Positions 12,213 to 24,185 are shown, counted from the first letter of the stretch. The stretch: 64,000 bases of DNA from Tenrec ecaudatus (GCF_050624435.1 NC_134541.1:101490805-101554804); one strand, 5' to 3'. Numbers and translations are program-made. The notes: a model not told the origin generated them from the sequence alone.

Positions 12213-12479
12213 ATTCATTTCAGGGGTTCACAATTCTCCCCCAGGGGTTCTAGAAATGTAAAAAACAGCAACGGCCACAGCCAAGGGAGCCAGGCATAAG
12301 CAGGGGCTCTGAGGACATCCTCTCAAGGGATGTGGCATGGCAAGCGTGTGCGCCAGAGCCGGGGGCCTGCCTCGCTTGTCCTGGGTCTCACAGTGGGCCG
12401 GCTCCTGCTTTTCTCCTTGGAGGAGGAATAGCTGCCTTTGCTTTCCTGGCAGGGTCCAGCTTTCAGGGTTTTATTGGGT

Positions 12480-12565
12480 AGGTAGGGCCATCTTCCAGAT
12501 GAGGAAGCTGAGGCTCAGAGAGGAATGGGGGCTTCCCAAAGGTCACACAGCAGGGCAGCGGCAAA
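12480..12565 (+). repeat. MIR-core-like SINE relic
   Basis: cagatgaggaagctgaggct then aaaggtcacacagcagggca. Confidence 0.6.
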
Positions 12566-12821
12566 GCTGGGCCTCACCCAGGAGCCTGCCTACCCCACAG
12601 AATAACACTCTCTCGATACTCTCCCAGGTCAACTGCCGGGGACTGCTCGCAGGTGACCTACATTTCATTTTATATGTAAACATGGAAAGGGACTTTGTTA
12701 AATGTATTAAACATTTATAATGGAACACGCGAGAATCCAACCCTGGTCCTGAAAAGAAACTAGGCAGCAGCTGATGTGCACATGCTCTGTCACCCACATG
12801 CACCTCGTGGTCGCGACTTAC

Positions 12822-12970
12822 CTCATTGTAAAAGAAATGAACGGTGTGGTTGTTGAGTTTTAACGAGAGCGTTTTCAGGAATGATATGTAGTATGCCATT
12901 ATCTCCTCGTCAGAAAAATCAAACTTGTGCACGATGATGGAATTGACATAGTTGTTGGAGAGTAGATAAT
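12822..12970 (-). CDS. CLEC16A: CLEC16A coding exon 4
   Basis: Residues 115-164. Reads YYLLSNNYVNSIIVHKF, DFSDEEIMAYYISFLKTL, then SLKLNNHTVHFFYNE, and ends in phase 0 at GAG|gtaagt. The acceptor is ctcctcctag. The acidic DFSDEE stretch followed by an amphipathic helix is a hallmark of the FPL domain. The open frame continues into both introns without a stop, so a longer ORF is visible, but the splice sites and family length fix the exon limits. Confidence 0.96.
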
Positions 12971-14261
12971 CTAGGAGGAGGCGGGAAGAAAGGAGAGTGC
13001 AAGGCCGACAGTTAGGGGCTGCGGGAGGTACAGGGCGAAGACCCTCAGTGAACCTGCTGTGGGGATTCGAGAAGCCAAGCGAGAGCAGCTCCCCCTTCAC
13101 CCGGAACCATCTATGCCTGGCCACGAGGAAGTTCAAAGGCATGGCCAGAGACAGCATCCCCTCCCCACCCCCTCCGCAAGGGACACTGAAACATTTGGTT
13201 TCTCTGTGGCAGGCATTCCTCAAAGGGCCAGGGGCCGGAGGTCGGCTGGTCAGAAGGTAAGTGCTCTATGTGCCATGATACACGGCCCCACTTTGCTAGC
13301 CACAATCATGTCACTGCCCCACTGCCATCCAGGCCTGCACAGCTGGGAGCTCCCCGCTCTGGGCCGCATGGCCCTGATGAGCCTTATCATGTTGCAGGCC
13401 AGCACAGAGCTCAGACTCAAGAGAGGCTGATTCACTGGACCAAGGGCACAGAGAGGTAAGTGGCAAAGGTGTCGCCAGTGGAAGTCAACAATAAAGGCCG
13501 GGTGGTGAGGGCCTGCGGCCACTCCTGATTCCTGCCCCTGGGGGGTGGGGGGGGGGCGCGCTGAGCTTCGGCCTGGCAATGGGTGCTGTGTGCCTGCAGA
13601 GTTTGAAAGACTGGCCAGTAGGTAGACTCACTTGTCCAGCTGGGCTGGCTGGCACCGTGGTGGTGGCAGAGGAACGGGAAGGGTGTTTGGGTATACTCTG
13701 TATGGGGGCTTTGGGCCTGGAACCATGTGGCCTGACAGCATGGTTGGGTCTGTGCACTCAAACACATCCTCTCCCTGGGGAGGGATTGGGGACTTACCCT
13801 CTGTGGGTGGTGGGAGGACCCTGGGGGCAGTGGCGACACCACCAACTGGGTGGCTGGGGCTTTCCCCCTGCCCCCTCCCTGGGTGGCTGCCCTCCTGAGG
13901 GCATCGACCTAGGAACCTATGTCACCTCAGGCTTCAGGGCCTTCGGTCACTGAGGTCACCAAGTCCAGCAGACGCCAGGTGCCTTGGTGGAAGGAAAAGC
14001 AACTTGTCACAACGAGAGCCTGGAAACCACCTAGAAGCCCTTTTTGGGGCTGAAAGAGCTCGGGGGCGGCCAGACTCAGCAGCCCCTGAAACAGGCAGCA
14101 TCACAGCCAAGACAGGCCCAAGAACCAAAGCATAGAGCAGAGGTCCCTGTCGAGGTGGCAGCTCCTGGAGGGGCTTCCTTTCTGTAGTTCTCTCACATTT
14201 GGGGCTTGTTGTTTTGTTTCTGTTATGGATGGTTTTTACAGAGATGCTCTCTTTCTGGGAC

Positions 14262-14459
14262 TCAACTCACGCCATGGAGTGGGTTTTGATGCACAGCAGC
14301 TCTACAGGACAGAGCAGACCTGCCCCCGGGGGCCCCAAATGGCCGCTCTGCATGGGAGAAGAAAGCCTGTCTTTCTCTTGAGGAGGGGCTGGTGGCTTTG
14401 AACTGCTGTCCTGGTGGTTAACAACCGAATGGCCAGCCCACTGCATCACCAAGGCTCCG
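14262..14459 (-). repeat. tRNA-derived SINE
   Basis: Reverse copy: gactcaactcacgccatgga to gcatcaccaaggctcc. Moderately diverged. Confidence 0.6.
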
Positions 14460-14695
14460 AAGACTCAACTCAGAGGTTACCTATTCCCTGCCTCCTGCAG
14501 CTCCTGCTTTGTTCCAGGCTGGTGTAATCCCCAATGAGAAAAGTCACTCAATCCAGAAAGGCATCTGGGGTCAAAACGGCTCCCATCTTTAGTCCTGTAG
14601 CTCTGAGTCTTGCTGGACCCAGAAGAGGTAGGCAGAGAACGTTAACACTTGGGAGAGGGAGGCTTTTCACTCTAAGCAATGACCACTATCAACAG

Positions 14696-14872
14696 AGCCC
14701 TGGTGGTGCCGAGGCTAAAGCGCTATGCTGTTAGCCATTGTTCTAACCCACCAGCTGCTTGGGGGAGGGACACTGTGACAGTCTGCTTCTGCACAGATGG
14801 CCACTTCTCCTTGGTCCCGTGTGGTTGCTATTAGTCGGAGGTGCCTGGAAAACAATGGGTTTGGTTTGGAGT
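14696..14872 (+). repeat. tRNA-derived SINE, diverged
   Basis: Begins agagccctggtggtgccgag and ends ggaaaacaatgggtttggtt. Internal deletions. Confidence 0.6.
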
Positions 14873-15740
14873 GGTTTGGGGTCACTAGGCCCAGTGCTCA
14901 GCTCCGCACACGTGCCGGACTCCACACACAGCTTCAGCCCACAAGCCCGTCTACTCTCGGCTTGTCGGGGAAGGAAGCTGCAGCCTCGGGCGAGAGGTGT
15001 CAGAAACCTCACTCACTCCACGTCTGGCCAGAATGAAGCTGTGGACCGGAGGCCAGTGCTCGCTGCTCCCTGCAGCGGCCTCACTTCCCTTCTCAGGCTC
15101 CTGGCCCAGCAGCACCATCATAGTGGGGGCTTCTGAGGGCCACACTCAGCAGCTCCAGCCGCCTGCCACCCTCTACCCACCTCTACCTTTGACCCTTTGT
15201 CATCCCGGAGGACCCACTCTCAGGCTCCTTGGCACCACTGACTCAGGACAAGAACACTTTGGTGTGAGGGCTGTCCTGTGACAGTTTCCACGCATGCACC
15301 ACTGCCCCCTGGGTGGGGAAGCTGCTCAGCTCAGGTCGTGTGGGCTGAAACCCCTCCTCTCTTCTGGCCGGGCTGGTGTCTCGGTCTCAGCGCTCAACGC
15401 AGGGCCAAGGCTGCCTGCCTCTCAGGGTAATGGTCACTGATGAAGAAACAGAGGCTCTGGAAGGGCAGCTAATAGGGTTGAGTCATGAGTTAGGGAGCTG
15501 GGTCTGAACCGGGGGTACCGGCTGCCGAAGCTCAGCCCCTTAGAGGCTTTGTGGCCATGTTCCTCCGATACTTAGGCTGCTGGATGACTCCCCAGGGACC
15601 CTACTGCTCTGAGGAGGACGGAGTACCAGCCCCCAGGCCAACAGCACACAGAAGGGGCCTCTCTTGGCCTTCACAACACCCATCACCCAGAGCAGACAAA
15701 TGAGCACACGGCGGCCTGGCCGTCAGGCCTGGGTCCTTAC

Positions 15741-15874
15741 AGAGGGAGGTCTCGTGACTGATGTTCTCAAAGAGGATGTTCAAGGTCTGCAGCAGCTGCA
15801 CACACACGTAGCGTCCTGACTTCTGCCGCAGGATGTTCAAGAAGAAAACAAACATGTTCTTCTCTAGGAAGAAG
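15741..15874 (-). CDS. CLEC16A: CLEC16A coding exon 3
   Basis: Residues 70-115, inside the FPL domain. Reads FFLEKNMFVFFLNILRQK, SGRYVCVQLLQTLNILFEN, then ISHETSL. The acceptor is ctctctgcag and the donor is CTCT|gtaagg. It begins with the C of Asp70 and ends with the T of Tyr115. The strong hydrophobic helical pattern is typical of this armadillo-like domain. Identity with the human protein appears complete over this exon. Confidence 0.96.
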
Positions 15875-16760
15875 CTGCAGAGAGAACAGGAGGAGGTCAG
15901 TCATCAGCTTCCCACTGGGGCCGCCCATCCGCTGGTGACTGTGGGCAGAGGTACTGAAGTTGCCCACCTCCAAAAGCAGCTGCAAAACAGTGCTGTACGC
16001 CGCTAGCCCCCAGTGCCCAGAGCCTCTCATTCCCACAAGGCCGGCCACCTTCTGGGCTCTCGATCAAGACCCAAGAACCTGGCCGAGTGTGGGAAGCGGC
16101 AGGCTGGTTCCTGGCAGAAGAGAAAAACCTCCTCACCTACAAATGACCGCAAGCTCACTGGTGTCTGCTGGAGGCTGCGTGTTTCCATCCAGGACTGGAT
16201 TTCCTGAGAGGCACTTAGGGTTGAATACAGTTGCCTCAAAAGACATATTTAAGTCTTCAGGCTGATGTCTAAATACCTGGGTTTGAGCTCTTGCCTGGAA
16301 ATAGGGCCTTTGAAGATGTAATCAGGTAAAGGTGAGTCAGTCCAGATTAGGGTGGGCCCCATTCCAGTAAGCCTAGTGCCCTCAAGAGAAGGTACCTAGG
16401 GCTGGGTGCTATGGAGGCCAAGACTACATGGATGCACCTGACACTAAGGGTCCCGTCCCCAAGGAGCGCAGGCTGTACAGCAGAGCAAAACTCTCTCTTT
16501 TTTGTGGTTGTAAGTCTTCCCAGGAGCAGACGGCCTCAACTCTCTCTCCCGAGGAACGGAAGTAAGGAAGGACTTGACAAACAAGAGGACCGGGCTACAT
16601 GGCAAAGTGGGAACAAGCTGAGCAAGGAAGACCTATGGGAGAATTTGGTTATCACCCAGAGCATAAACAAACACCCCTGGGTCCATACTGAGGTGAACAA
16701 AGAAGTACATGGAAGAGATGAGACCAATCTTCTAGCTCCAATTCCAGATAACACATGGGG

Positions 16761-16834
16761 ATGGCAAAAAGTTTGTGGGAAAATGGAATTAAAAGATGAC
16801 GGAGCTTTCTGAGAACTTGTGAAGCCCCCCTTTC
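16761..16834. mobile_element. Related MITE remnant
   Basis: Shares the GGGAAAATGGAATTAA core and the AACTTGTGAAGCCCC end with the element at 47554-47634, so probably another copy, more decayed. Confidence 0.4.
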
Positions 16835-16989
16835 GATATATAGCTACTCTTCCCACCAGGAAAAGCCAAATCCAAACCCACTGAGTTAATCCTGACTCAA
16901 ACAAGGTGAAGCTTAATTTCCACCTGTACCCTCTCCCCTGAAAGTAAAACAAAAAATCCTGAAATCACTGATAATGTGGCAGTTACATA

Positions 16990-17400
16990 ATATGGTGTCA
17001 ACTTGAGACTATTAGGATGAAGGGGTGGAGCAGAGATACCAGTAGGGGAAGGGGAAGGTAGGGGAGAAGGGGGAACCAATCATAATGATCTACATATAAT
17101 CTCCTCCCTGGGGGATGGACAACAGAAAAGTGGGTGAAGGGAGACATCAGACAGTGTAAGATATGACAAAATAATAATAATTTATAAATTATCAAGGGTT
17201 CATGAGGGCGGGATGGAGGAAGGGAAGGAGGGAGGGAAGGTGGGGAAAAATGAAGAGCTGATACCAAGGGCTCAAGTAGAAAGAAAATGTTTTGAGAATG
17301 ATGATGGCAATAAATGTATAAATGTGCTTGACGCAATGAGTGTATATATGGATTGTGATAAGAGTTGTATGAGCCCCCAACAAAATGATTTATGAAAAAA
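16990..17400 (+). mobile_element. L1 LINE 3' end, sense
   Basis: Runs from tggtgtcaacttgag through a GA-rich tract to gtatgagcccccaac and a short A tail. The same 3' UTR recurs in reverse at 20310-20640, 21190-21290 and 26196-26845, which defines it as a repeat family. The purine-rich tract before the tail is typical of L1 3' UTRs. Confidence 0.75.
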
Positions 17401-17404
17401 AGAG

Positions 17405-17853
17405 GTGCAGTTTAGCCTGTCAGTCAGGTCACAGCTTGATGACTTCATTTGGAGATAAAGAGCTCACTGGACGCGGGACACATACTCTGTCTGCTTTGTC
17501 TCCCTGGGAGATATCCCTGTCGACAAGCCATATGGAGCTACACTGATGGAGTCAGAGCCCTGGAGCTGGAGGAGCCACGTGAAGACTCACGCCAGTGCTG
17601 AGATGCTTCTACCACCACTGGATCCACAAGACTTTCCACCAGTGGCCTGTGATCTTCCCACATTCAGCATCATTACAGATGTTGCCAGAGTCTGAAGAAG
17701 AATTTATAGACTGGTATGGGCTAATACTGGACTTATGGACTTGATCTGGACTGGGATGTGTTCTCAATAAACAACTGTTCTTTTATATAAAGCTCTTTCT
17801 CACACACAAATGATTGTCTTCGGATTTGGTTCTCTAGTCACCCGGACTCACAC
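17405..17853. repeat. Unclassified LTR-like interspersed repeat, copy A
   Basis: About 450 bp that align over their length with a second copy at 32447-32945. Shared landmarks in order: gagatgcttc, ggatccacaagactttccac, ggcctgtgatcttcc, ggacttatggacttgatct, tataaagctctttct and a terminal acacag-type end. I do not know the family; an LTR or a non-autonomous element are both possible. Confidence 0.55.
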
Positions 17854-17856
17854 AGA

Positions 17857-18018
17857 TAACAAGCCCATTCCTTTGCATAGGGACCCTATGGACAGAGTAG
17901 AACCGCCCCATAGACTGTCAATCTTTATGGGGTAGAAAGACTCATCTTTCTCCGGTAGAGCGGCTGGTGGTTTCGAACCACTGACCTTGTGGAACCCACT
18001 ACAGCACCAAGGCTCTTC
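17857..18018 (-). repeat. tRNA-derived SINE
   Basis: Reverse copy: gggaccctatggacagagta to gtttcgaaccactgaccttg and agcaccaaggctct. Directly abuts the LTR-like repeat copy A. Confidence 0.65.
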
Positions 18019-19214
18019 CCCAGAAGGTCAGCTACACTGAGGTGACCTACTTTCATAAGATGGTGACAGAAAAGAGACAACAGAGCAACTTCGCCATGGG
18101 GACACGTGGCAGGCAACACCTTCACCTTGAGGAAGGTCACTGTCACCAGTGAGGCCTTATGGCCACTACATCCATGATGTGATGTGCTAAGAAGACACTT
18201 CACCTCTGTGGTCTTCTTACCCCAGCCCTCAGGAGGACACCACCACACCAACCCAGCCTGGGGACCATCTCCGGAGACCTGGCCAGGACTCTGCAGGGGC
18301 AGGGAAAGAGGGCCACCACCACAGACTGGGGAGACTGGGGAGAAGTGACGACTGACTTCAGTGTGCCCCTGACAGAGAGGACGGCTGGATGAGGGAAATC
18401 CAATGGGGGTCTAGAGTTTGGTTAACTGGTGATGACACACCCAGGTCAGCTTTTGAGCGGTGAAGGAGATGTTAAACTTGGTGGGTGGGGGGCAGTGACC
18501 GAGGGGTCCATGGGAACTCTATACCACCCTCGGCGTTCCAGTTTCCCTCAGGACTCAGAGGGAACGAGAAAGTCCATGCTAGGAAATCAGGACCCAGCTC
18601 CAGAGCATTTCCCAGGGCCTTGCTCGTTTCCATAAACACAGAACAAGCACATTCTTTGATGTGACTGTGAATATTCTACAGATCCTTACAGAAAGCTAGT
18701 CCCATTTCTAAGGAACAATGCCTTGTGTTACTCATGTTTTCCTACGGGGCTCCTGGCCAGAGTCACAGGAGGTTTGCATATTAAGGAGCCTGCACTTTCC
18801 ATCTTAGGAAAGTTTACTGATGAAATAGGGAGCTATGGCCAAGGTGAGGGTCTCCTTGGAAGTGGCCATGACAGAAAACAGAACACCTAATTGGTTGGCC
18901 ATTATTTAAAGTTTGGAGAGTGGTCTCAGAATATAGCATTGAGATTACAATATTTATAAGCTGCTTGGTGGGCATCATCACCCAACCCCAAATCCTTCTG
19001 GGTGCAGACCTCAAGACAGGTCTGCCAGGGCCGTCATCCGGGGCTCAGTGCCGGTGCTTTCTACCAGTCTAGTCGGGAGGGGACATTGGTGGTTCAGTGT
19101 GCAATTCTCCCCACTTCCAAGCAGGAAACTCAGCTTCCTGGCCAACTGCACTGCATGTGCAGCTCCCACCCATCTGTAGGTGGAGCGTCTGTGTTGTTCC
19201 ACTGCTGGACAGGT

Positions 19215-19290
19215 GTCAGTGGAACATGAAGACTAGGAAGAAAGGCCTGGTGATCTACTTCTGAAAAAGAGTTAGTGAATACCCTGTGGA
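19215..19290 (+). repeat. Older AfroSINE fragment
   Basis: aggaagaaaggcctggtgat, ctacttctgaaaaagagtta. This variant of the SINE body recurs at 32247-32400 and 25040-25100. Confidence 0.5.
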
Positions 19291-19989
19291 GCTCACTAAT
19301 CTGATCTACATCGGATCACAGAGAGGGCACAAGATTGGGCAGCATTTCATGCCCTGGCATGGGGCTGCCCTGGACACGAGCCAACTGAAAGCAAACAACC
19401 CAAGGGACCCTCTCTCTGTTACTGTTGTCAGCTTTCAGTGGCTGAGGACCTGCTCTGCACCCCGCACCAGGTAAGGCATGCCCTCCTGCCTCTAGTAACG
19501 ATCCCAGACGGTGCATTTGGGAAGGGCAGGAGCGAGGCGCATACCCCTCCACAGCCCAGTGTGCACTGTGGCTCCACCGCCAGGCAGCAGTGACCCTGAG
19601 CAAGTGAACCAGCTCACCATCTCCCCTCTCCCTCTTCTCTCTCTCTCCCCTCCCCCTCTCTTCCTCCAGGACATGGGAAAGCAATTGAATGCCCCTGGCG
19701 ACATACTAAGACATATGTTTGAGATGTGAATTTGGTATCAAGAGCTACACATCAAGCTCTGAGATGCCCCAAGGCAGGGTCCTCACCAGTCACTTAGACT
19801 CTTTCATCTCCTGCACTGCCGGGAAAATCACCCGGGAAACCTTCAGCTGTTTTGGGGGCTCATTCAAATCATTTCAATAGATGTCTGTGCCAGGGTCAAC
19901 CAGCGTCTCCCACCTAACGTCAGCAAGACACAGGGACACGTGTAGAAAAAGCAGTCCTGAGAAGAAGAAGAATGTTTTAAAAACCGTAC

Positions 19990-20118
19990 TCGAAGACAGA
20001 GCTGTCATTCTGATCGCCCCAGATCAGGATCTCGGTGATGGAGCGGATGGTCTCCACGAGCAGGTTCCGGTTCTGTTCCGTGACCGTGGTGTTTTTGGTC
20101 AGAACGTGGTACAAGTAC
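19990..20118 (-). CDS. CLEC16A: CLEC16A coding exon 2
   Basis: Residues 27-70. It reads YLYHVLTKNTTVTEQNRN and on through EILIWGDQNDSSVF, where the FPL domain (PF09758), the conserved N-terminal domain of the family, begins. Acceptor: pyrimidine tract ending in cttttctcacag. Its G completes the Lys codon from exon 1. The donor is GA|gtacgg, weaker than consensus but the only position that gives the Asp codon (GA|C) shared with exon 3. The upstream intron is about 17 kb. Confidence 0.95.
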
Positions 20119-20194
20119 CTGTGAGAAAAGGAGAAAGAAACGAAGATCACCCACAGGCATGACGGCCAGGCTCACTGACTGCCAGAAGGGTTTG

Positions 20195-20768
20195 GGGACA
20201 GCGCCCTGCTGCATCAGATGGTTGTTTCCAACTCATAGCGACCTCACAGGCCAGAGCAGCACTGCCCAGTGACGTTTCTGAGACTGCTGTCTTTTTTTCT
20301 GGATTCTCTTCTCTCTCTCATCATTTTATTGGGGGCTCATACAACTCTTATCACAATCCATACATACATTAATTGTGTAAAGCACATTTGTACATTCGTT
20401 ACCCTCATCATTCTCAAAATATTTGCTCTCCACGTAAGCCCCTAGCATCAGCTCCTCATTTTCCCCTCCCTTCCCGCTCTCCCTTCCCTCATGAATCCTT
20501 GATAATTTATAAATTATTATTTTGTCATATCTTACACTGTTCGACGTCTCCCTTCACCCACTTTTCTGTTGTCTTGTCCCCCAGAGAGGAGGTTATATGC
20601 AGATCCCTGTAACTGGTTCCCCCTTTCCACCCCGCCCCCCTTCCATAGACTGCCGTCTTTACAGAAGCAGGCGCCACATCTTTTTCCCATAGAACAACTA
20701 GTCGGTGTGAGCTACCAGCCTTTTGGTTGGCAGCCAAGCACGTAACCACTGAGCCACTGGGACTCTGA
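20195..20768 (-). repeat. tRNA-derived SINE split by an L1 insertion
   Basis: Left part (20218-20294) opens ggttgtttccaactcatagc. The right part (20647-20768) resumes at agactgccgtctttacagaa and ends gtaaccactgagccactgg. The L1 lies between. Confidence 0.7.
20295..20646 (-). mobile_element. L1 3' end inserted into a SINE
   Basis: A 5'-truncated L1 copy in reverse (T-rich start, then gggggctcatacaactctta). It splits an antisense SINE. Flanking duplications agactgctgtcttt (20281-20294) and agactgccgtcttt (20647-20660) mark a target-primed insertion. Confidence 0.75.
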
Positions 20769-20784
20769 CGTAAGATAAGATCTC

Positions 20785-20983
20785 AAACCAAGTCCCTGCC
20801 ATGGAGTCAATTCCGGCTCATAGCAACCCTGTAGGACAGGGCAGAACTGCCCCGTGGGTTCCCAAGACTGTCACTTGTCACAGGAGCAGAAAACCTCCTC
20901 GTTGTCCTCTGGAGTGCCCAGTGGCTTCAAACTGCTGACCTTGCAGCTAGCAGCCCCACACAACCCAGTACCCCAGGGCTCCT
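20785..20983 (-). repeat. tRNA-derived SINE, near full length
   Basis: caaaccaagtccctgccatg to cagtaccccagggctcc. Well preserved. Confidence 0.7.
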
Positions 20984-21186
20984 GAAGGTCAGAGAGCGCC
21001 ATCTAAATTTCTATTATTAGGTAGGATGCAAGTGACAGACCTTTGCAGATGAAACGATCAAAAAGCAATGCATGGCTTACAGGGAGCTGGGTTTTACTTA
21101 TTAATATTGCTGTTGTTTGCCACATTTGCTATAGTACGATCATCTAATCAGTCACAGTAATTAGTGAAAAATTGCATGTAATTCTT

Positions 21187-21291
21187 TTTTTTTAATTTAA
21201 TTTTATTTATTTTTATTTTATGTTAACAATTTATTGGGGCTGATACAATTCTTTTCACAGTTCATACATATACATACATCAATTGTATAAA
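21187..21291 (-). mobile_element. Short L1 3' fragment with perfect duplication
   Basis: About 105 bp: poly-T/A-rich tail, then aacaatttattggggctgat to tcaattgtataaa. Flanked by a perfect 13-bp duplication, gcatgtaattctt, at 21174-21186 and 21292-21304. A severely 5'-truncated and comparatively young insertion. Confidence 0.75.
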
Positions 21292-22197
21292 GCATGTAAT
21301 TCTTAATATGCAAATTCTAGAATAATTCTCCAGAAACATTTTTCATTAGGGTCTGTGAAAGGAGAAGGTGGGCCAAGTGTGGCCAGTTCCCCCCATGAGG
21401 AGCTAACCCCACACCAGCCCAGGGCACCAGCAAGTATTGGAGGTCCACTCCTGAGTCCACACAGCTCCACGTCCCTGTGGGGCATCTGTCTCCCCCCACA
21501 GCTTCTCCCAGAGCTCTAAGAGCAGATGCCAAGTCTCCAGCATCAGAATCGCCTGTGTGTGTGCTGGACCCCAGACGCACTGAATCCAACTCTGGGTTGG
21601 AGCATCAAACACACAGGAGAAAGAGCTCCCACCAAAGCCTGAGAGCCATGGATCATGCACACAGTGGCTAAGAGTGGCAGTCCCAACTTGCATCTGGTCC
21701 TGCCAGCAACCAGGGATTAGGATTAGGGTGGGGGGGCAAGGACAAACCACCCCCAACCACGTGGTCACATCCCTCTGTGTTCCATCCACTAACCTCACTC
21801 CCCGAGCCCCACGGGAGTCCGAGGCCTCAGTGAGCGGTCGGCTCTGCAGACTCCCGCTGTCCTTTGGCTGGGCTGGCTCTAAGATCTTGCTTGCAGTGGG
21901 GGAGTTTTGAGCTTAATGGGGTCATCTTCCAACTGGTGTTAATCAGAGCAAATGACAGTGATTTCGTTCTCCATCTGCTGGCTCTCCTCTGAGAGCCCAT
22001 TGCTTTGGAATTCAGATGACGAAGACGCTCAACAGAGACATCCACAAAGAAAAGCCAAGCCTGCTGCAGCTGAGTGACCCTGCAGGGCAGAGCAGAACTG
22101 GCCCTGTGGCTCCAAACCATACATCTGGCAGTCAGCACCAAGCACTCAGTCCCACCACCATCAGGACCTTCCACATCTTCAACCGGAATAGAAAACC

Positions 22198-22352
22198 GCA
22201 AAACCAAATCCATGGCTATTTATTGAGTCTATTCTGACTCATCTAGACTGCAAACCTTTAGGGAAACAGACAGCCTCACCCTTCTCCTACAGAGTGGCTG
22301 GTAAATTTGAACTGCCAACCTTGTGGTTAGCAGTCTGCTGCCTCAGTTCCAC
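22198..22352 (-). repeat. tRNA-derived SINE
   Basis: aaaaccaaatccatggctat to ccttgtggttagcagtctgc. A further partial copy lies just upstream (about 22055-22160). Confidence 0.6.
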
Positions 22353-23807
22353 AGGGACAGAAGTTAAGCGTGGAAAATTAGGTGTAACCTCAACTGACAG
22401 AGCCCTCAGGCTGGCCCTTGCTGTGCTGTCCTAGCCAACCAGCAAACTCTTACTCATCCTTCAAAACCCAGCTCAGACTTTATGAGCCTTTCCAGAAGTT
22501 TTGGCTGCTCCACCCTCCTCCCCCGGAGGTATGATCCTGCTCCTTTTCCCTGACGCCTCTGCAGGGAAATTCTTGTGTTATGACGTGAGACATGCATACA
22601 GCCTGAGTTACAACCCAATCCAGAAACACGCAGTGGTTCATAACAACACCCGCACATAGGCATTACATTGTAACACACATCCAAACATGATCGGCATTAG
22701 TGTACTATTACGTTACAGATGCTTTAGTGTGTCTGCAAGTGTTTCTGTAATGTTTGTACGCATATCAAGGTACGTTATAAGCTATCTACGAGACAAACAT
22801 TTGGTCAACTTTCTAGTTTTAGATATGAAATCATACCCAACAGCTCCATAAAGACACACTTAGGAAGGGGACTCACTTGGGGTCTGGGGATGAGCCTAGA
22901 CTCACAGCACCTTTGCTAGTGAACAGCCCACCTTGATTTGCAACGAGCTACCTCCCTTACCATACCTAAGTGCCTCCAGGGACTGCCACCTCATTGATCT
23001 TGCAGACACCGCCCTTCTGAAATGCCTGGCATACACCAGGTGCTCAATAAATACTGACGGGTGGGGGTGCGCAAGCTAAATGAGATCGGAGCACATGAGA
23101 CTGAGCACAGCCAAGGGCTCAAATCTCAGAGGCATGGAGCAGTGGTGAAAGGTCTGGAGTTGGATGGACCTGGACACTACTGTTTCTTCCACTTTGGCTT
23201 GGCACTTGACCTCTCTGAGCAGTAGCTTCTCTGAGGCAGTGGTAAAAATTGAGGCCTCTCCCTGGGTTGTTCCAGGGCTTCAACATGAGAACACAGAGAA
23301 AGGGCCAAGCACGCTGCTGGGTATACAACCAACACCACCGTAATCACTGCATCACAGTTCCTAGGTGGGAGCTGTAAGAAACACCACTTCTAAGCTATAC
23401 AAAGAACACTAGACGTTAGGAAGGGGAGTCCAGGCTGGCAGGAGAGGGGGAAGGGGCTTCAGAGGAACACTGGCCAGGGGCAGATCCAGAGAAAGCAGAG
23501 TAGAAGTGGCGCAGATGGGCACTTCTGGAGGAGAGGGAAGAACAGCAGACAGTGGCTCTGGAAGGCTGGCCAGTGCACAGCTCCACCACGTCTTAGTGAA
23601 GTAACCCACAGCCAGGCAAAGGCTGCTGAAGATCATTCAAACCTGGTGGCAGCAGTACCGATTCAGAAGAGGATATGGAATGAAGGAGATCATTGCTGGT
23701 GTCAGATGGATCCTACTGGAAAGATGTTCACCTGTGTTTTATTGACTATGCAAGGGTTATATAACTGGGTAGGTCATTCAAAAAGGTTGAAAAATATATA
23801 AATACAT

Positions 23808-24118
23808 TTTGGATTGCCAGAAAAACAGACAAATCTGGGTTGGAGGAAGCACAGGCAAAATGCTCCTTAGAAGGAAGGATAGTGAGACTTTATCTCGTGT
23901 ACTTGGGACATGTTATCAGGAGGGATCGGCCCTGGAGAAAGACATCATGCTTAGTAAAGCTGAGTGTCAGCTAAAAAGAGGACCAGCCTTCATGAGATAG
24001 ACTGACCCCAGTGCCTGAAAGAATAGCGCAGACACAGGAATGGTTGTGAAGATGGCACAGGACTGGGCATGTGGTCACTATGAGTCAAAACTGACGAGAG
24101 AGAAACCAACAACAGCAA
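23808..24118 (+). mobile_element. RTE/BovB-like LINE 3' fragment
   Basis: Sense copy: ggaggaagcacaggc, then ggacatgttatcaggaggga, the ggcacaggactgggc segment and a caacaacagc tail. Decayed remnant of the reverse-transcriptase C-terminal coding end. Confidence 0.6.
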
Positions 24119-24185
24119 GAGTAAATCTGCCACACAAGTACCAGGGATGGTACTTTGAGGACTAATCTTTTCAATCGCCTCACAT

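Larger units (their letters stand above)
9657..12821 (-). other. CLEC16A: CLEC16A intron 4
   Basis: About 3.2 kb. Contains SINE copies at 10877-11071 (+) and 12010-12212 (-), a SINE fragment near 10358-10425, and a MIR-core-like tract at about 12480-12565. Confidence 0.8.
12971..15740 (-). other. CLEC16A: CLEC16A intron 3
   Basis: About 2.8 kb. Contains degenerate SINE copies at about 14262-14459 (-) and 14696-14872 (+), and a G-rich run at 13541-13557. No exon-like signal. Confidence 0.8.
15875..19989 (-). other. CLEC16A: CLEC16A intron 2
   Basis: About 4.1 kb. Contains a mariner-like MITE remnant (16761-16834), an L1 3' end (about 16990-17400), an unclassified LTR-like repeat (about 17405-17853), a SINE (17857-18018) and an older AfroSINE fragment (about 19215-19290). 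Confidence 0.8.

Noticed and set aside
12543-13223. 226-codon open frame on the minus strand
   Set aside because: Only the middle (12822-12970) is real, as CLEC16A exon 4. The rest is intron read through without a stop; splice sites at both ends fit the family exactly.
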